From Thalassospira sp. MCCC 1A03138 (GTDB lineage: Bacteria > Pseudomonadota > Alphaproteobacteria > Rhodospirillales > Thalassospiraceae), in assembly GCF_002115785.1 (NCBI RefSeq), contig NZ_JFJY01000006.1:283114-347113 (forward strand): 64,000 nt of DNA. The letters are read 5' to 3'. The notes beneath the pieces are model-generated. The model did not search any database. It had not been told where the DNA came from and was given only the letters and a program-made list of their open reading frames with translations. Every line of letters starts with the position of its first letter. Within the stretch, counting starts at the first letter, position 1. This document shows, piece after piece, positions 8,957 through 18,459 of this stretch. The position numbers were made by a program, and so were the translations under genes.

Positions 8957-9751
8957 TTACGGCACGGTATAGGACGAACAATCAGGAAGCTTTTTATCTG
9001 GCCGATATCGTTCGGCAGCCGCGTCAAAAACAAAGACGCGGCTGTAGCTGCAAGTCTCGTCACGCACCCAGACAAGGTCTTCCTCACCAAGGGTGGGCTT
9101 TTCGGTTGAATCTTCAAACAGCGATACCCTGCCCGGATATGTCGATGCCTCAGTACGATAGGAAATATCGGGCAGCAATCCACTTTCTTTGCCGTTCAAA
9201 GAAACACTTCCACTAAATGCATATTCATCGTGGCAGGCTTCGCGGCGCTTCACCAAATCATCTTCGTCAAAGCAGGCCCGGATCATCTTTGATCCTTCAA
9301 CCGGCACCGATAGCACAAACCCGCTTGCATCCGGGTTTCCCCGATCAATATGAAACAGCCGCAGCGCGGTCGCGGATGCGCCACCGCCGGAATATCCGGT
9401 TTGAAGACTGCTTTGCACCCCCAAAAGGACATTCCCATCCTGTCCGCGGATAATATTTGGCCAGATTGCAAAATCCGTCCCACCAACAGGATCGTGATCG
9501 CCCTGAATATTCAAAATGCCATGTTGTGCGATGATCTTGCCATCGTTTTGAACCGTCAGAACCGGGTCGTTCAAACCATCATTTCCGATGCCAGCACACC
9601 ATTGCAGATCATTGGTACAAAACTTTTCCCCGTCTGCCGCCTTGCCCAGAACTTCCGTCCGATACCGGGCTTCACCCGGCCCGGAACCCGCAGTGGTGCA
9701 ACCGGCCAGAATCAGGGTTGAGAAAAGACACAGGGCTTTATTCACATCCAT
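8957..9751 (-). CDS. Predicted lipoprotein of unknown function
   Basis: A 264-residue protein opening with a short signal peptide and lipobox (LFSTLILAGCTT), so it is probably an outer-membrane or periplasmic lipoprotein. The rest has several cysteines (KFCTNDLQWCAGIG, IRACFDEDD, RREACHDEYAF, ETCSYS) that may form disulfides, and beta-rich text such as VLTVQNDGKIIAQHGILN. I do not recognise the family. The start at 9751 is chosen for the signal peptide; AAGGAA abuts the ATG, an unusually short spacing. It runs convergent to phaC with a 33-base gap. Confidence 0.65.
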   Translation of the reverse strand: MDVNKALCLFSTLILAGCTTAGSGPGEARYRTEVLGKAADGEKFCTNDLQWCAGIGNDGLNDPVLTVQNDGKIIAQHGILNIQGDHDPVGGTDFAIWPNIIRGQDGNVLLGVQSSLQTGYSGGGASATALRLFHIDRGNPDASGFVLSVPVEGSKMIRACFDEDDLVKRREACHDEYAFSGSVSLNGKESGLLPDISYRTEASTYPGRVSLFEDSTEKPTLGEEDLVWVRDETCSYSRVFVFDAAAERYRPDKKLPDCSSYTVP

Positions 9752-9890
9752 TTCCTTACGATTTTTTTGTCCCCCACAAAACTGGCAACACTTTATGGCA
9801 GCTTTGTTTTTAAAATTGGTGCTAAGTTTTAAACATCTCATCACCCGGGTTTGGACTACCACACAACAGACGAAAAATGGATATGGGTTA

Positions 9891-10766
9891 ATGGCATTGA
9901 AAATCGGTTTTCTCGGCGCTGGTCGCATGGCATCGGCAATGATTTCCCGCCTGCTTGAACAGGGGTATCAGGTCAAGGTCTGGAACCGTAGTGCCGCCAA
10001 GATCACCCCGCTTGTCGCCAAGGGCGCAATCGCCTGTACCTCACCGGGCGAAGCGGCAAATGATGTTGATGCTGTCATTTCGTTCATGGCCGATGACATC
10101 GCTGCCGAAACCGTCTGGCTGGGCGACAATGGTGCACTTGGTGCGATGACACCCGGCGCGCTTGCCATTGAATGCTCGACCCTTTCGCACGGATTTGTTG
10201 TGGAACTATCCACCAAGATCATGACGGCAGGCTGCCTTTACATTGATGCGCCGGTCACTGCCGTTCCGGCACAGGTTGCAGTGGGTGAAACGATGTTTTT
10301 GGTCGGTGCGGATGATACCGTGCTGAAACAGGCGCGCCCAATCATGGAATCGGTTGCCAACCGTATCGTACATTTCGGCCCCATCGGATCGGGGACAATC
10401 TACAAGCTGATGAACAACCTTTTGGGTGCCGTTCATATTGCGGCGGCTGCCGAACTGGTTGCGGTTGCGCAAAAGGCCGGTCTGGATGGAAATCTGGTTG
10501 CCGAAACATTTGCCAATGGTGCCGTCGCCAGCCGGGCCGGTGTCATGACAATCCCAGGCATGATCAGCGGCAACCATAACGAAGGCATTCATTTTACAAC
10601 TGCGTTACGCGCCAAAGATGCCGGTTATGCCATGTGGCTTGCCAATGAACTTGGCGTTGACCTGCCGGTTGGCAGATCAGCGACCGAAATGTTTGACCGC
10701 GCCATCGAAGCCGGGTTTGGCGACCTTGCACAAAGTGCCGTGCTGGAAACCATTCGCGGCCGGTAA
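9891..10766 (+). CDS. NAD(P)-dependent beta-hydroxyacid dehydrogenase family protein
   Basis: A 291-residue oxidoreductase of the 3-hydroxyisobutyrate/6-phosphogluconate dehydrogenase-like superfamily. The Rossmann motif GFLGAGRMASAM is at the N-terminus, followed by VISFMADD, the substrate-binding segment YIDAPVTAVPAQVAVGE (an atypical form of the usual DAPVSGG), and the catalytic lysine region IYKLMNNLLGAV. Family members oxidise small hydroxyacids or reduce their semialdehydes; the substrate here is unknown. The ATG at 9891 begins the Rossmann fold directly, and the upstream extension in frame looks non-coding. It converges with the peroxidase gene, 2 bases between stop codons. Confidence 0.8.
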   Translation: MALKIGFLGAGRMASAMISRLLEQGYQVKVWNRSAAKITPLVAKGAIACTSPGEAANDVDAVISFMADDIAAETVWLGDNGALGAMTPGALAIECSTLSHGFVVELSTKIMTAGCLYIDAPVTAVPAQVAVGETMFLVGADDTVLKQARPIMESVANRIVHFGPIGSGTIYKLMNNLLGAVHIAAAAELVAVAQKAGLDGNLVAETFANGAVASRAGVMTIPGMISGNHNEGIHFTTALRAKDAGYAMWLANELGVDLPVGRSATEMFDRAIEAGFGDLAQSAVLETIRGR

Positions 10767-10768
10767 TC

Positions 10769-12067
10769 CTATTTCTTCTTGGCTTTGGCTGCGACTTCTT
10801 CCTGCTCGGCCAGAAGCGGCTCGTAACGGGCATCGGTCAAGGTTTTAAGAAACGCGACCAGCGCATCTATACGTTTGGTATCAAGGGCGTCCCCCTGCTC
10901 CAGCTCTTTAAGGGAAATGGTCTCGGGGATTTCGGCCTCGCCCCACGGCTGTTTGGTTTCCGGGTTCAACTGGGCCGATTTCGCGCGACTGTTATATTTG
11001 TTGTAAAACTTGATCACCGTGCGCAAATCGGAAAACACACCGTTATGCATATACGGTCCGGTGACGGCGACATTGCGCAACGACGGCGTTTTGTACTTGC
11101 CCTTATGGGCCGGATCATCAATTGCCGGATTATCAAGCAATCCATTGTCGGTAAAGTCCGGATCCTTGGCATTTTCCAGCCGCACGGCAACGTTTCTGGG
11201 GACGCCGATGTTATGATATTCGTAGTTTGTGAATGTCTCACCCTCTGCCGTCGGCGATGATTTAAGCTGATGGCAGACATTGCAGTTGGTGAATTGCTGC
11301 GAGAAGAAAAGCACCCTTCCCAGTTCTTCCTGCGGCGTCATTTTGTATTCCCCGCGCAGGAAACGATCATATTTTGAATCAAAGGGTGCGAACTGATCGG
11401 TGCGTTCGAACGCGGCAATCGCATCGGTCATTGCCCCGTAGGCACGATCCGTATCGCTCCAGACATCGTCACCAAACAACACCTTGAAACTTTCGACGTA
11501 ATCCTCATCTTCCTGAAGGCGCGCAACAACGGTTGCCTTGTCAGGCATGCCCATTTCAACCGGGTTCAGCGGCGGCCCTCCGGCCTGCTCGGCCAAATCC
11601 TTCGCACGTCCATCCCAGAACTGCCCACCAACCGGCGTGCCGTCTTCTTTGAAATGGAAATCGGGTGCGAACTTCGCATATGCCGCCATCGGCGCATTGC
11701 GGTCGCCAAGCGATGCACCATCATCGCCAAGCGAATAGGCCCCATGGGCGATTTCGGAACGCGGATCGCGGAACCCAGTTGTCGGTTCATGACAACTCGC
11801 ACAGGCCTGCGTCCGGTTTTTTGACAGGTTGGTATCGAAATAAAGTGCCTCGCCCAGTGCCGCTTTATCTGCAAACGAAGACGTATTGCTTGCCAGTTCC
11901 GTCAGCAAGGCTGCGGACGAATTCGGCGCGCCATGGCCATTTTGCGCCTTTGCACTGGTAATCCCGACACCACCGGCACCAATCATCAGCATCGTAGTTG
12001 CAAAAGCACAACCAAGGTGAAGAAACCCGCGAAGGGGCATGCTGGAAACGCGCGACAAGACAGGCAT
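10769..12067 (-). CDS. Di-haem cytochrome c peroxidase (MauG/CcpA family)
   Basis: A 432-residue periplasmic protein with a signal peptide ending near SAKAQ and two c-type haem sites, CASCH and CNVCH. Other family markers are LGEALYFDTNLS, GGQFWDGRAKDLAEQA, LNPVEMGM, GVPRN, YKTPSLRNVAVTGPYMHNG and a histidine-rich second haem environment. Such enzymes reduce hydrogen peroxide using electrons from cytochrome c or a copper protein; MauG relatives instead oxidise protein residues. The start is uncertain: ATG 12067 gives a normal signal peptide with only a weak ribosome site, and a GTG at 12118 or ATG at 12040 are alternatives. The C-terminus is lysine-rich. Confidence 0.88.
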   Translation of the reverse strand: MPVLSRVSSMPLRGFLHLGCAFATTMLMIGAGGVGITSAKAQNGHGAPNSSAALLTELASNTSSFADKAALGEALYFDTNLSKNRTQACASCHEPTTGFRDPRSEIAHGAYSLGDDGASLGDRNAPMAAYAKFAPDFHFKEDGTPVGGQFWDGRAKDLAEQAGGPPLNPVEMGMPDKATVVARLQEDEDYVESFKVLFGDDVWSDTDRAYGAMTDAIAAFERTDQFAPFDSKYDRFLRGEYKMTPQEELGRVLFFSQQFTNCNVCHQLKSSPTAEGETFTNYEYHNIGVPRNVAVRLENAKDPDFTDNGLLDNPAIDDPAHKGKYKTPSLRNVAVTGPYMHNGVFSDLRTVIKFYNKYNSRAKSAQLNPETKQPWGEAEIPETISLKELEQGDALDTKRIDALVAFLKTLTDARYEPLLAEQEEVAAKAKKK

Positions 12068-12203
12068 ATTCGATATCCGGTATTCACTGGTGGCCGCATG
12101 ATCGCGACCAATAATCACTTACAATACCCTAATTGCACCCTGCCTTGATAAAGGTCAATGGTTACCGTCCTTTAATTCAGGGCGATGAAACCTCGGATAT
12201 TGA

Positions 12204-13103
12204 TCAAATGGCAACTTTGGGCCGACGCCCCATCATCGGCAGCAACTGCACTCCGATAATCGCGGCAAGGATAACACCGCATCCGGCATATTCGGCGGGT
12301 GCCAACCGCTCGCCCAGGAAAAACGCCCCGGCAATTGCGGCAAATACCGCCTCGGCACTCATGATGATCGCGGCATCTGCTGCTTCGGTATAATTCTGCG
12401 CTACCGCCTGCAGGGTAAAGGCGATCCCGGCCGACATGATCCCGGCATAAAGGATTTCAAATCCGGCATTGTGGATATCGGCAAAGCTGAAAGTCTCGAA
12501 CATGCCGCCCATCGCCATGCCAAGCAGACCGGTAATGAAGAATTGAACGGTCGCGACCAGTGCTGGGGCATTGGTGCGTGTTACCATCACACCGATCATC
12601 ACCACCTGAACAGCCCAGAACAGCGCACTTCCCATCACCCAGAAGTCACCCTCACCAAGTGCCGAGAGGTTCCCGCCACTCAGAAGATATGTACCAAAAA
12701 CGCACATTATTCCGCCCGGCCAAACCGACCAATGCGGCTTTGCCCGGAAAACCAGAAATGCCAGAACCGGCACCAACGGCACATAAAACGCCGTCAGAAA
12801 CGCCGCATTGGTTACGGTGGTATCCATGATGCCGATCTGCTGCAGGATGCTGGCCAGATACATCGAAATGCCGGTAAAAATCAGGCCAAGCTTGTTGGTC
12901 CCTGAAAGCGGTCGTCCTTCGCGCTTTATTCTCCGCCATTCACGAAGGGCAAACGGCAGCACCACAAACGTCCCCAGAAGGAACCGCACGCCGGTAAAAT
13001 ATTGCGGGCCGATATTGTCCATGCTGGTTTGCTGGACGACAAAAGTCGTGCCCCAAATAAGGGCAACAAAAACGATTACGGCATTCGCCTGCCAACGCGT
13101 CAT
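12204..13103 (-). CDS. EamA/DMT-family transporter
   Basis: A 299-residue inner-membrane protein with about ten hydrophobic segments in two repeated halves, as in drug/metabolite transporters. It begins with VIVFVALIWGTTFV and includes GVRFLLGTFVVLPFALREWR and the second-half SAEAVFAAIAGAFFLGERLAPAEYAGCGVIL, the usual EamA signature. Such proteins export small metabolites or amino acids; the substrate is unknown. Start ATG 13103 has only a weak GGGAA site close by. It stands alone on the minus strand between the peroxidase and the carbonic-anhydrase-like gene. Confidence 0.85.
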   Translation of the reverse strand: MTRWQANAVIVFVALIWGTTFVVQQTSMDNIGPQYFTGVRFLLGTFVVLPFALREWRRIKREGRPLSGTNKLGLIFTGISMYLASILQQIGIMDTTVTNAAFLTAFYVPLVPVLAFLVFRAKPHWSVWPGGIMCVFGTYLLSGGNLSALGEGDFWVMGSALFWAVQVVMIGVMVTRTNAPALVATVQFFITGLLGMAMGGMFETFSFADIHNAGFEILYAGIMSAGIAFTLQAVAQNYTEAADAAIIMSAEAVFAAIAGAFFLGERLAPAEYAGCGVILAAIIGVQLLPMMGRRPKVAI

Positions 13104-13239
13104 TTCCCGGTTCCGTTTCCTGGTCGCCGGGCGTGGTGGCGCGCGGCAGGTTATATGTTTTTATGTATATCTGAATTGCTTGCTAACGCAGGGTCCTGAC
13201 ACAGGCAAGAAGATCCTTTGCGTTCAACAATCTCAGTTG

Positions 13240-13773
13240 TCATTCAGATTTCAGGTCATCTGGAATTGTCACGCGATATTCCTGTCCAAGATCGGCATAA
13301 CGATCCGCGGAAACTTTGAAAAATTCGATTTCTTCCTGTGTCAGGTCACGCACCTTGCGCGCAGGAACACCGGCCCAAAGTTCCCCCGCCGGAATGCGTT
13401 TTCCGGGTGCCAAAAGCGCCCCCGCCCCAAGCATCGCCCCCTGCTCGATCACGCAACCATCCATGACGGTGGCACTCATGCCGACGAAACTTCTGTCTTC
13501 CAGCGTGCAGGCATGGATAACCGCGGAATGGCCGATCGTGACGTCATCCCCGATATAGGTGCCAAACTTCCCCTTGGCGACATGCACCATGGCCAGATCC
13601 TGAATGTTGGTCCGCGACCCGATGCGAATTTCATGCACGTCACCACGAATGACACATCCAAACCAGATCCCGGTTTCGGCCCCAATTTCAACATCACCAA
13701 TGATGGTTGCATTCGGCGCGATAAAGGCCGTCTCGTCAATAGTCGGGCGTACCCCGCGATAGGACAGGATCAT
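13240..13773 (-). CDS. Gamma-carbonic-anhydrase-like hexapeptide protein
   Basis: A 177-residue left-handed beta-helix protein with hexapeptide repeats through residues 10-130 (TAFIAPNATIIGDVEIG, GCVIRGDVHEIRIG). Candidate metal ligands are the histidines in MVHVA, TIGHSAVIHACTL, in the same places as in gamma-class carbonic anhydrases such as YrdA and CaiE relatives. Whether it hydrates CO2 cannot be told, as many members are inactive. The start at 13773 is supported by AAAGG 10 bases upstream. Length is typical. No obvious operon partner. Confidence 0.85.
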   Translation of the reverse strand: MILSYRGVRPTIDETAFIAPNATIIGDVEIGAETGIWFGCVIRGDVHEIRIGSRTNIQDLAMVHVAKGKFGTYIGDDVTIGHSAVIHACTLEDRSFVGMSATVMDGCVIEQGAMLGAGALLAPGKRIPAGELWAGVPARKVRDLTQEEIEFFKVSADRYADLGQEYRVTIPDDLKSE

Positions 13774-13915
13774 GGTCTAACGACCTTTCACTTCTGGGAT
13801 CGGTTTTCACTGGCACTGCACTTGCCCGTTACCGGGAAAATAGCGGCATCTTGATTTGACAGTTTAAATTCTAACATGTGCATATGGAAACCCTGTTCTC
13901 ATTCAAATCGTGAAG

Positions 13916-14770
13916 ATGCACGCAATTCGGTATTTAACCCTCTTCGCAGGCGTACGACGGGTTGGCATCATTTTGATGATGGTGACGGTGGTGGTGTGCG
14001 GCACGATCCAAATGAATGGCAAGGCGTCCGCGCAATCTTCCCCCTCAGACCCGGGCGAATTGCGCGTCGCCTTTTCGATCTGGGAACCATTCGTGATCGA
14101 GGATGAAACAGGGCGACACGGGATCGATCTGGCGATCCTGACGGAACTCGCCAGCCGCATGGGCAAGGTTCTGTCGCTTAACCCCTGCCCTTGGCGGCGA
14201 TGCCTTAAAATGCTTGAAGATGGCGATATCGACATTCTTTCAAGCTTTGCCTATACGCCCGAGCGCGAAAAATTCGCGTTTTACGTCAAACCACCCTACA
14301 GCCGCGTCAGCCCGGTTTTCTATGTCCGGCAAGGCAAAAATACGCACGTCGCGCAATATGCCGATCTTAAAACGCTTGCAGTCGGCTCCGTAGTTGATTC
14401 GCGCTATTTCGAGCCATTCGACAGCGACACATCACTGAACAAATTCGAAGCCAGTAGCGAAATGCTGCTTCTGCGCATGCTCGAGGCAAGCCGTGTCGAT
14501 GTCATTGTCGGGTCCGACGCCAATGTCGATTTTGAAATCCGGCGCAACAACCTTGGAGATATCATCCGCAAGGCCGATTTCAGACCCGATCATCACAATG
14601 ACATTCATATCGCAATATCGCACAATTCCCCGCTGATGAGCCAGACAGACCAGATATCGAAGATCATCACCGACCTACGCGAAGAAGGCTTTATTGCTAG
14701 GGTGCATGCCCGGTACTGGCCCGCCAGTGACGATGCGAAATATCCGGACAGCCCCAAACCGACGGAATAG
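13916..14770 (+). CDS. Periplasmic substrate-binding protein, amino-acid type (SBP_bac_3)
   Basis: A 284-residue secreted protein. A signal-like hydrophobic stretch (VGIILMMVTVVVCGTI) ends near KASAQ. The mature part has the class 3 binding-protein outline: ELRVAFSIWEPFVIEDETG, GIDLAILTELASRMG, LEDGDIDILSSFAYTPERE, and a C-terminal SDANVDFEIRRNN. Members bind polar amino acids or act as sensory inputs. No permease or ATPase is nearby, so it may be an orphan binding protein or serve a sensor. The start is ambiguous between GTG 13910 and ATG 13916, with no clear ribosome site. Its stop is 15 bases from the convergent EamA gene. Confidence 0.75.
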   Translation: MHAIRYLTLFAGVRRVGIILMMVTVVVCGTIQMNGKASAQSSPSDPGELRVAFSIWEPFVIEDETGRHGIDLAILTELASRMGKVLSLNPCPWRRCLKMLEDGDIDILSSFAYTPEREKFAFYVKPPYSRVSPVFYVRQGKNTHVAQYADLKTLAVGSVVDSRYFEPFDSDTSLNKFEASSEMLLLRMLEASRVDVIVGSDANVDFEIRRNNLGDIIRKADFRPDHHNDIHIAISHNSPLMSQTDQISKIITDLREEGFIARVHARYWPASDDAKYPDSPKPTE

Positions 14771-14785
14771 CTGGATTTTTAAAAT

Positions 14786-15661
14786 CTATCGGGCAAATCG
14801 CTTGGCTCCGGCGACACAGGCAACCACGCCGACTGTTACCACGATCATCAGACCACCCACCGGCTCGGCCAAGAGCAACCCTGCCAGCAGCAGACCAAAG
14901 AATGGTTGCAGCAATTGCAACTGTCCGACCGCCGCAATGCCGCCCAGCGCCAATCCGCGATACCAGAAGAAAAACCCGATCAGCATGCTGAAAAGCGAGA
15001 CATAACCAAGACCAAACCAAGCGGGAACGCCAATGCCCGCAAAGCTATCCGGCAGGGTCGCAATACAAAGCACCAGCATCGGCACCAGCGAAATCACCAG
15101 CGCCCAGCAGATCACCTGCCATCCGCCAAGACCTCGGGACAGTTTTGCACCCTCGGCATAACCGAGCCCACAAACGATAACCGCCCCCAACATACAAAGA
15201 TCACCGCGCAATGACCCGACATTGCTTTCCATGGCAGCAAAACCAGCGACAAGCGCACTGCCAAGAACCGAAAAAAGCCAGAACACGGCCTTTGGCCGCT
15301 CACCACCGCGCAGCACACCGAAAATCGCCGTCGCCAGCGGCAGCAAACCGATGAACACAATCGATCTGGCCGAGGTGATATGTTCAAGCGCAAGAGCTGT
15401 CAGCAACGGAAAACCGACAACAACCCCGCCCGCCACCACCAGCAACGACATCCAATCCGATGCCTGCGGCCGGGCGGTTCGCGATGCCAGCAACAATATC
15501 GCCGCCAGCAGACCTGCAATTGCCGCGCGCGCAACGGTCAGAAACAGGGGATCGAAATCCATGACAGCAATCCGGGTCGCAGGCAGCGATCCACTGAAAA
15601 TCAGGATACCGATCAACCCGCTGATCCAGCCACCACTTGATCTTTGAACTGCAATTGCCAT
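14786..15661 (-). CDS. EamA/DMT-family transporter, partner of the divergent MocR gene
   Basis: A 291-residue membrane protein with about ten hydrophobic segments in two halves (GLIGILIFSGSLPATRIAV, VARAAIAGLLAAILLLA, then QLLQPFFGLLLAGLLLAEPVGGL). It is a drug/metabolite transporter and probably an exporter. ATG 15661 is preferred because GGAGG sits 6 bases upstream; ATG 15676 is in frame but lacks a site. It is divergent from a MocR-type regulator across about 110 bases, an arrangement in which the regulator commonly controls the transporter. Confidence 0.85.
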   Translation of the reverse strand: MAIAVQRSSGGWISGLIGILIFSGSLPATRIAVMDFDPLFLTVARAAIAGLLAAILLLASRTARPQASDWMSLLVVAGGVVVGFPLLTALALEHITSARSIVFIGLLPLATAIFGVLRGGERPKAVFWLFSVLGSALVAGFAAMESNVGSLRGDLCMLGAVIVCGLGYAEGAKLSRGLGGWQVICWALVISLVPMLVLCIATLPDSFAGIGVPAWFGLGYVSLFSMLIGFFFWYRGLALGGIAAVGQLQLLQPFFGLLLAGLLLAEPVGGLMIVVTVGVVACVAGAKRFAR

Positions 15662-15711
15662 CAAAACCTCCGTCATGTGCGAAGGTTTATCTATGGCTTG
15701 CCAGCATCGAA

Positions 15712-15746
15712 TCGAACAGACACAATAAAATACAATTTGAACAAAC
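15712..15746. promoter_or_regulatory. Direct repeats in the EamA-MocR divergent promoter
   Basis: TCGAACAGAC (15712-15721) and TTGAACAAAC (15737-15746) match at 8 of 10 positions with starts 25 bases apart. MocR-family regulators such as GabR and PdxR are known to bind direct repeats, so these are candidate operators. This is inference. Confidence 0.45.
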
Positions 15747-15770
15747 TGTACTGATTACAGGAGCAATACA

Positions 15771-17177
15771 GTGGCGCCTAACGGGGCATCAAAACAACCC
15801 GATGACGGAACACTTGTCACCCGCGTCATGAATGTCATTCGCGACCGGATTGGCACACGCAACCTGCTTGCGGGGGATCGCCTGCCATCCATCCGTGGCT
15901 TTGCCCGTCAAATGAAGGTGTCGAATTCGACGGTTGTTGAAGCCTATGATCGCCTGGTGGCTGAAGGCGTTATTCAGTCCAGACGAGGATCGGGGTTTTA
16001 TGTCGCCCCTCATACCGTCCCGCTTTCAATCGCCCGGATTGGACCGAAACTGGACCGGGCGATTGATCCGTTCTGGGTCTCACGCCAGTCGCTTGATGCA
16101 CGCCCCGATATGCTAAAACCCGGTTGCGGCTGGCTTCCGGCGGACTGGATGCCCGAAGCCGCAATCAGGCGCGCCTTGCGCAGCCTGTCGCGCGCGGAGG
16201 ACGCTACACTGGTCGATTACGGAACTCCGCTTGGTCTGGCATCCTTGCGTCATTTCCTGTCCCGTCGCATGGCAGGTTACGGCATTGATGCCCATCCCGA
16301 CCATCTGCTTCTGACAGAGTCAGGAACCCAGGCAATCGACATGCTGTGCCGTTTTTTGATTGCACCGGGCGATACGGTTTTGGTTGATGATCCGTGTTAC
16401 TTCAATTTTCAGGCACTCTTGCGCGCCCATCGCGCCAATATCGTCGGCGTCCCCTTTAACGAACATGGCCCGGATGTCGATGCCTTCGCACGGGTTGCTG
16501 GCGCACACAAGCCGCGCCTTTACATCACCAATTCCGGCCTGCACAACCCGACCGGCGCGTCACTTTCGCCAATGGTTGCGCATCGGGTTTTGAACATCGC
16601 CGAAGAACACGACCTGATCATCATCGAAGATGATATCTTTGCCGATTTCGAAAACACCCCTGCCCCGCGGCTGGCCGCACTGGGCGGGCTAGAGCGCGTA
16701 ATCCATATCGGCAGCTTTTCCAAAACACTCTCGGCGTCGGTTCGTTGCGGCTATATCGCGGCTTCTGCAGACTGGATCGAAGGCCTGACCGATCTTAAAA
16801 TTGCAACCGGCTTTTCCAGTCCGAATTTCTCCGCCGAACTGATTTTTACCGTTCTGAAAGACGGTACCTATCGCAAATATATGGAAACCCTGCGCGATAG
16901 ACTGACACGCACCATGACAATCACAGAAACCCGGCTTCGCAACCTTGGTATCACACCGGCAATCAATCCCGATGCTGGTCTGTTTTTATGGTGCCGCTTG
17001 CCCGATCACATGGATGCGGCAACCCTGGCCCGAAACGCGCTTTCCGATGGTGTGGTTCTTGCCCCAGGAAATGTTTTCAGCATCTCGCAAACAGCTGGAA
17101 ACCTGATGCGCTTTAACGTCGCCCAATGTCAGGACGAACGCATCTTCAAGGTGCTTGAACGTGCGCTTGAAAAATAA
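15771..17177 (+). CDS. MocR-type regulator (GntR helix-turn-helix fused to aminotransferase)
   Basis: A 468-residue transcription factor. Residues of about 12-80 form a GntR winged helix (GDRLPSIRGFARQMKVSNST, then RRGSGFYV). The rest is a fold-type I aminotransferase domain with ESGTQAIDMLCRFL, PCYFNFQALL, NSGLHNPTGAS and the PLP-binding lysine K318 in GSFSKTLSASVRCGYIA. Such proteins sense an amine or amino acid through PLP. GTG 15771 has AGGAG 8 bases upstream. Its divergent EamA neighbour is the likely target, possibly together with itself. All cofactor residues I can check are present. Confidence 0.9.
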   Translation: MAPNGASKQPDDGTLVTRVMNVIRDRIGTRNLLAGDRLPSIRGFARQMKVSNSTVVEAYDRLVAEGVIQSRRGSGFYVAPHTVPLSIARIGPKLDRAIDPFWVSRQSLDARPDMLKPGCGWLPADWMPEAAIRRALRSLSRAEDATLVDYGTPLGLASLRHFLSRRMAGYGIDAHPDHLLLTESGTQAIDMLCRFLIAPGDTVLVDDPCYFNFQALLRAHRANIVGVPFNEHGPDVDAFARVAGAHKPRLYITNSGLHNPTGASLSPMVAHRVLNIAEEHDLIIIEDDIFADFENTPAPRLAALGGLERVIHIGSFSKTLSASVRCGYIAASADWIEGLTDLKIATGFSSPNFSAELIFTVLKDGTYRKYMETLRDRLTRTMTITETRLRNLGITPAINPDAGLFLWCRLPDHMDAATLARNALSDGVVLAPGNVFSISQTAGNLMRFNVAQCQDERIFKVLERALEK

Positions 17178-17217
17178 AAAAGGGCGCAATCCTTTTGGAC
17201 AGCGCCCCTTTTTTTCT
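17174..17217. terminator. Bidirectional terminator between the MocR gene and argC
   Basis: GGGCGC (17182-17187) pairs with GCGCCC (17202-17207), with an inner TCC/GGA stem. It is flanked by an A-run on the left and CTTTTTTT on the right, so it can stop transcripts from both convergent genes. Confidence 0.8.
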
Positions 17218-17239
17218 GTTTTGACGATCCGATACCGGA

Positions 17240-18286
17240 TTACGGGAACAGCGGCTCGATCTCAAGCCCCATGGTTTCCGGCAGGCCCAGCATGACATTC
17301 ATGTTCTGAACAGCCTGGCCCGAAGCCCCTTTAACAAGGTTGTCTTCGACCGCCACAATGATCACCCGGCCCGGCACGCGATCCTTGACCACCCCGATCA
17401 GAACATAGTTCGATCCACGTACGTGACGTGTCTGCGGGGTTACGCCAAACGGCAGGACCCGAACGAACGGCTCATCGGCATAACGTTTTTCAAGGGCGGC
17501 CTGAATGTCATCGGCCGTGGTACCATCGGTCATTTTGACATAGATGCTTTCAAGGATGCCGCGGCTCATCGGCATCAGGTGCGGTGAAAAGTTCACCACA
17601 ACATCCTGCCCTGCGGCCCAGGCAAGGCCTTGCTCGATTTCTGGCGCATGGCGGTGCCCGCCGGTGCCATAGGCATGAATACCCTCGGTGACTTCGGCAT
17701 ACAGAATGCCTTCCTTGGGCGAACGGCCCGCACCGGTCACACCGGATTTGGCATCAATGATGATGTCGTCCGCATATACCAGCTTCTGCTCCAGAAGCGG
17801 CGTCAGCGAAAGCTGCACCGGAGTTGGATAACACCCAGGATTGGCCACCACGCGTGCCTTTTTGATCTTTTCACGATGCAGCTCGGTCAGGCCATAAACG
17901 ACCTCTTTCTGCAAATCCTGCGCAGCATGCTCGGCGCCGTACCACTCCTTGTAGGTCGCGGCATCGAACAACCGGAAATCCGCCGACAGATCGACAACTT
18001 TGACATGATCAGGCAAACCGGCAATCACTTCCTGTGTCGTGCCATGCGGCAACGCGCAGAAAATCACATCAACCATCGACCAATCGGCATCCTCGATCCG
18101 GATCATGGTCGGCAATTTCAGATGGGCAAGATGCGGGAAAACCTCCCCGAACGGACGTCCGGCGCGTCGGTCTGCGGTCAGCAGGGTGATTTCGGCAGCG
18201 GCATGGTGCGCAAGAATACGAACCAGTTCCGCCCCGGTATATCCACTGGCACCGAGAATTCCGACTTTGACCTTAACGTCGCTCAT
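17240..18286 (-). CDS. argC: N-acetyl-gamma-glutamyl-phosphate reductase ArgC
   Basis: A 348-residue enzyme of arginine synthesis that reduces N-acetylglutamyl phosphate to the semialdehyde with NADPH. It shows the Rossmann motif GILGASGYTGAELVRIL, the catalytic cysteine in VANPGCYPT, the segment DAKSGVTGAGR, and the basic histidine region GTGGHRHAPEIEQ. Length is that of the long type 1 form. ATG 18286 is chosen because the Rossmann fold begins right after it; AGGAG lies 11 bases upstream. The frame extends 31 residues further without family similarity. In many alphaproteobacteria argC directly follows rplM-rpsI; here about 4 kb separates them. Confidence 0.95.
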   Translation of the reverse strand: MSDVKVKVGILGASGYTGAELVRILAHHAAAEITLLTADRRAGRPFGEVFPHLAHLKLPTMIRIEDADWSMVDVIFCALPHGTTQEVIAGLPDHVKVVDLSADFRLFDAATYKEWYGAEHAAQDLQKEVVYGLTELHREKIKKARVVANPGCYPTPVQLSLTPLLEQKLVYADDIIIDAKSGVTGAGRSPKEGILYAEVTEGIHAYGTGGHRHAPEIEQGLAWAAGQDVVVNFSPHLMPMSRGILESIYVKMTDGTTADDIQAALEKRYADEPFVRVLPFGVTPQTRHVRGSNYVLIGVVKDRVPGRVIIVAVEDNLVKGASGQAVQNMNVMLGLPETMGLEIEPLFP

Positions 18287-18459
18287 TTCAAATCTTGCTC
18301 CTATAGGCTCGCCCTGACCTTTATGGTCACCGGGCGCGATTAACGGGCGGATGTTGGCAAACAAGCCCCGCAGATGCAAGCCCTTAGGCGGTATTTGCCG
18401 TGCATTGCGCGATCATGCCCCATGCAGGGATGACATGCATCACAGGGAAAAGTTGCCTT

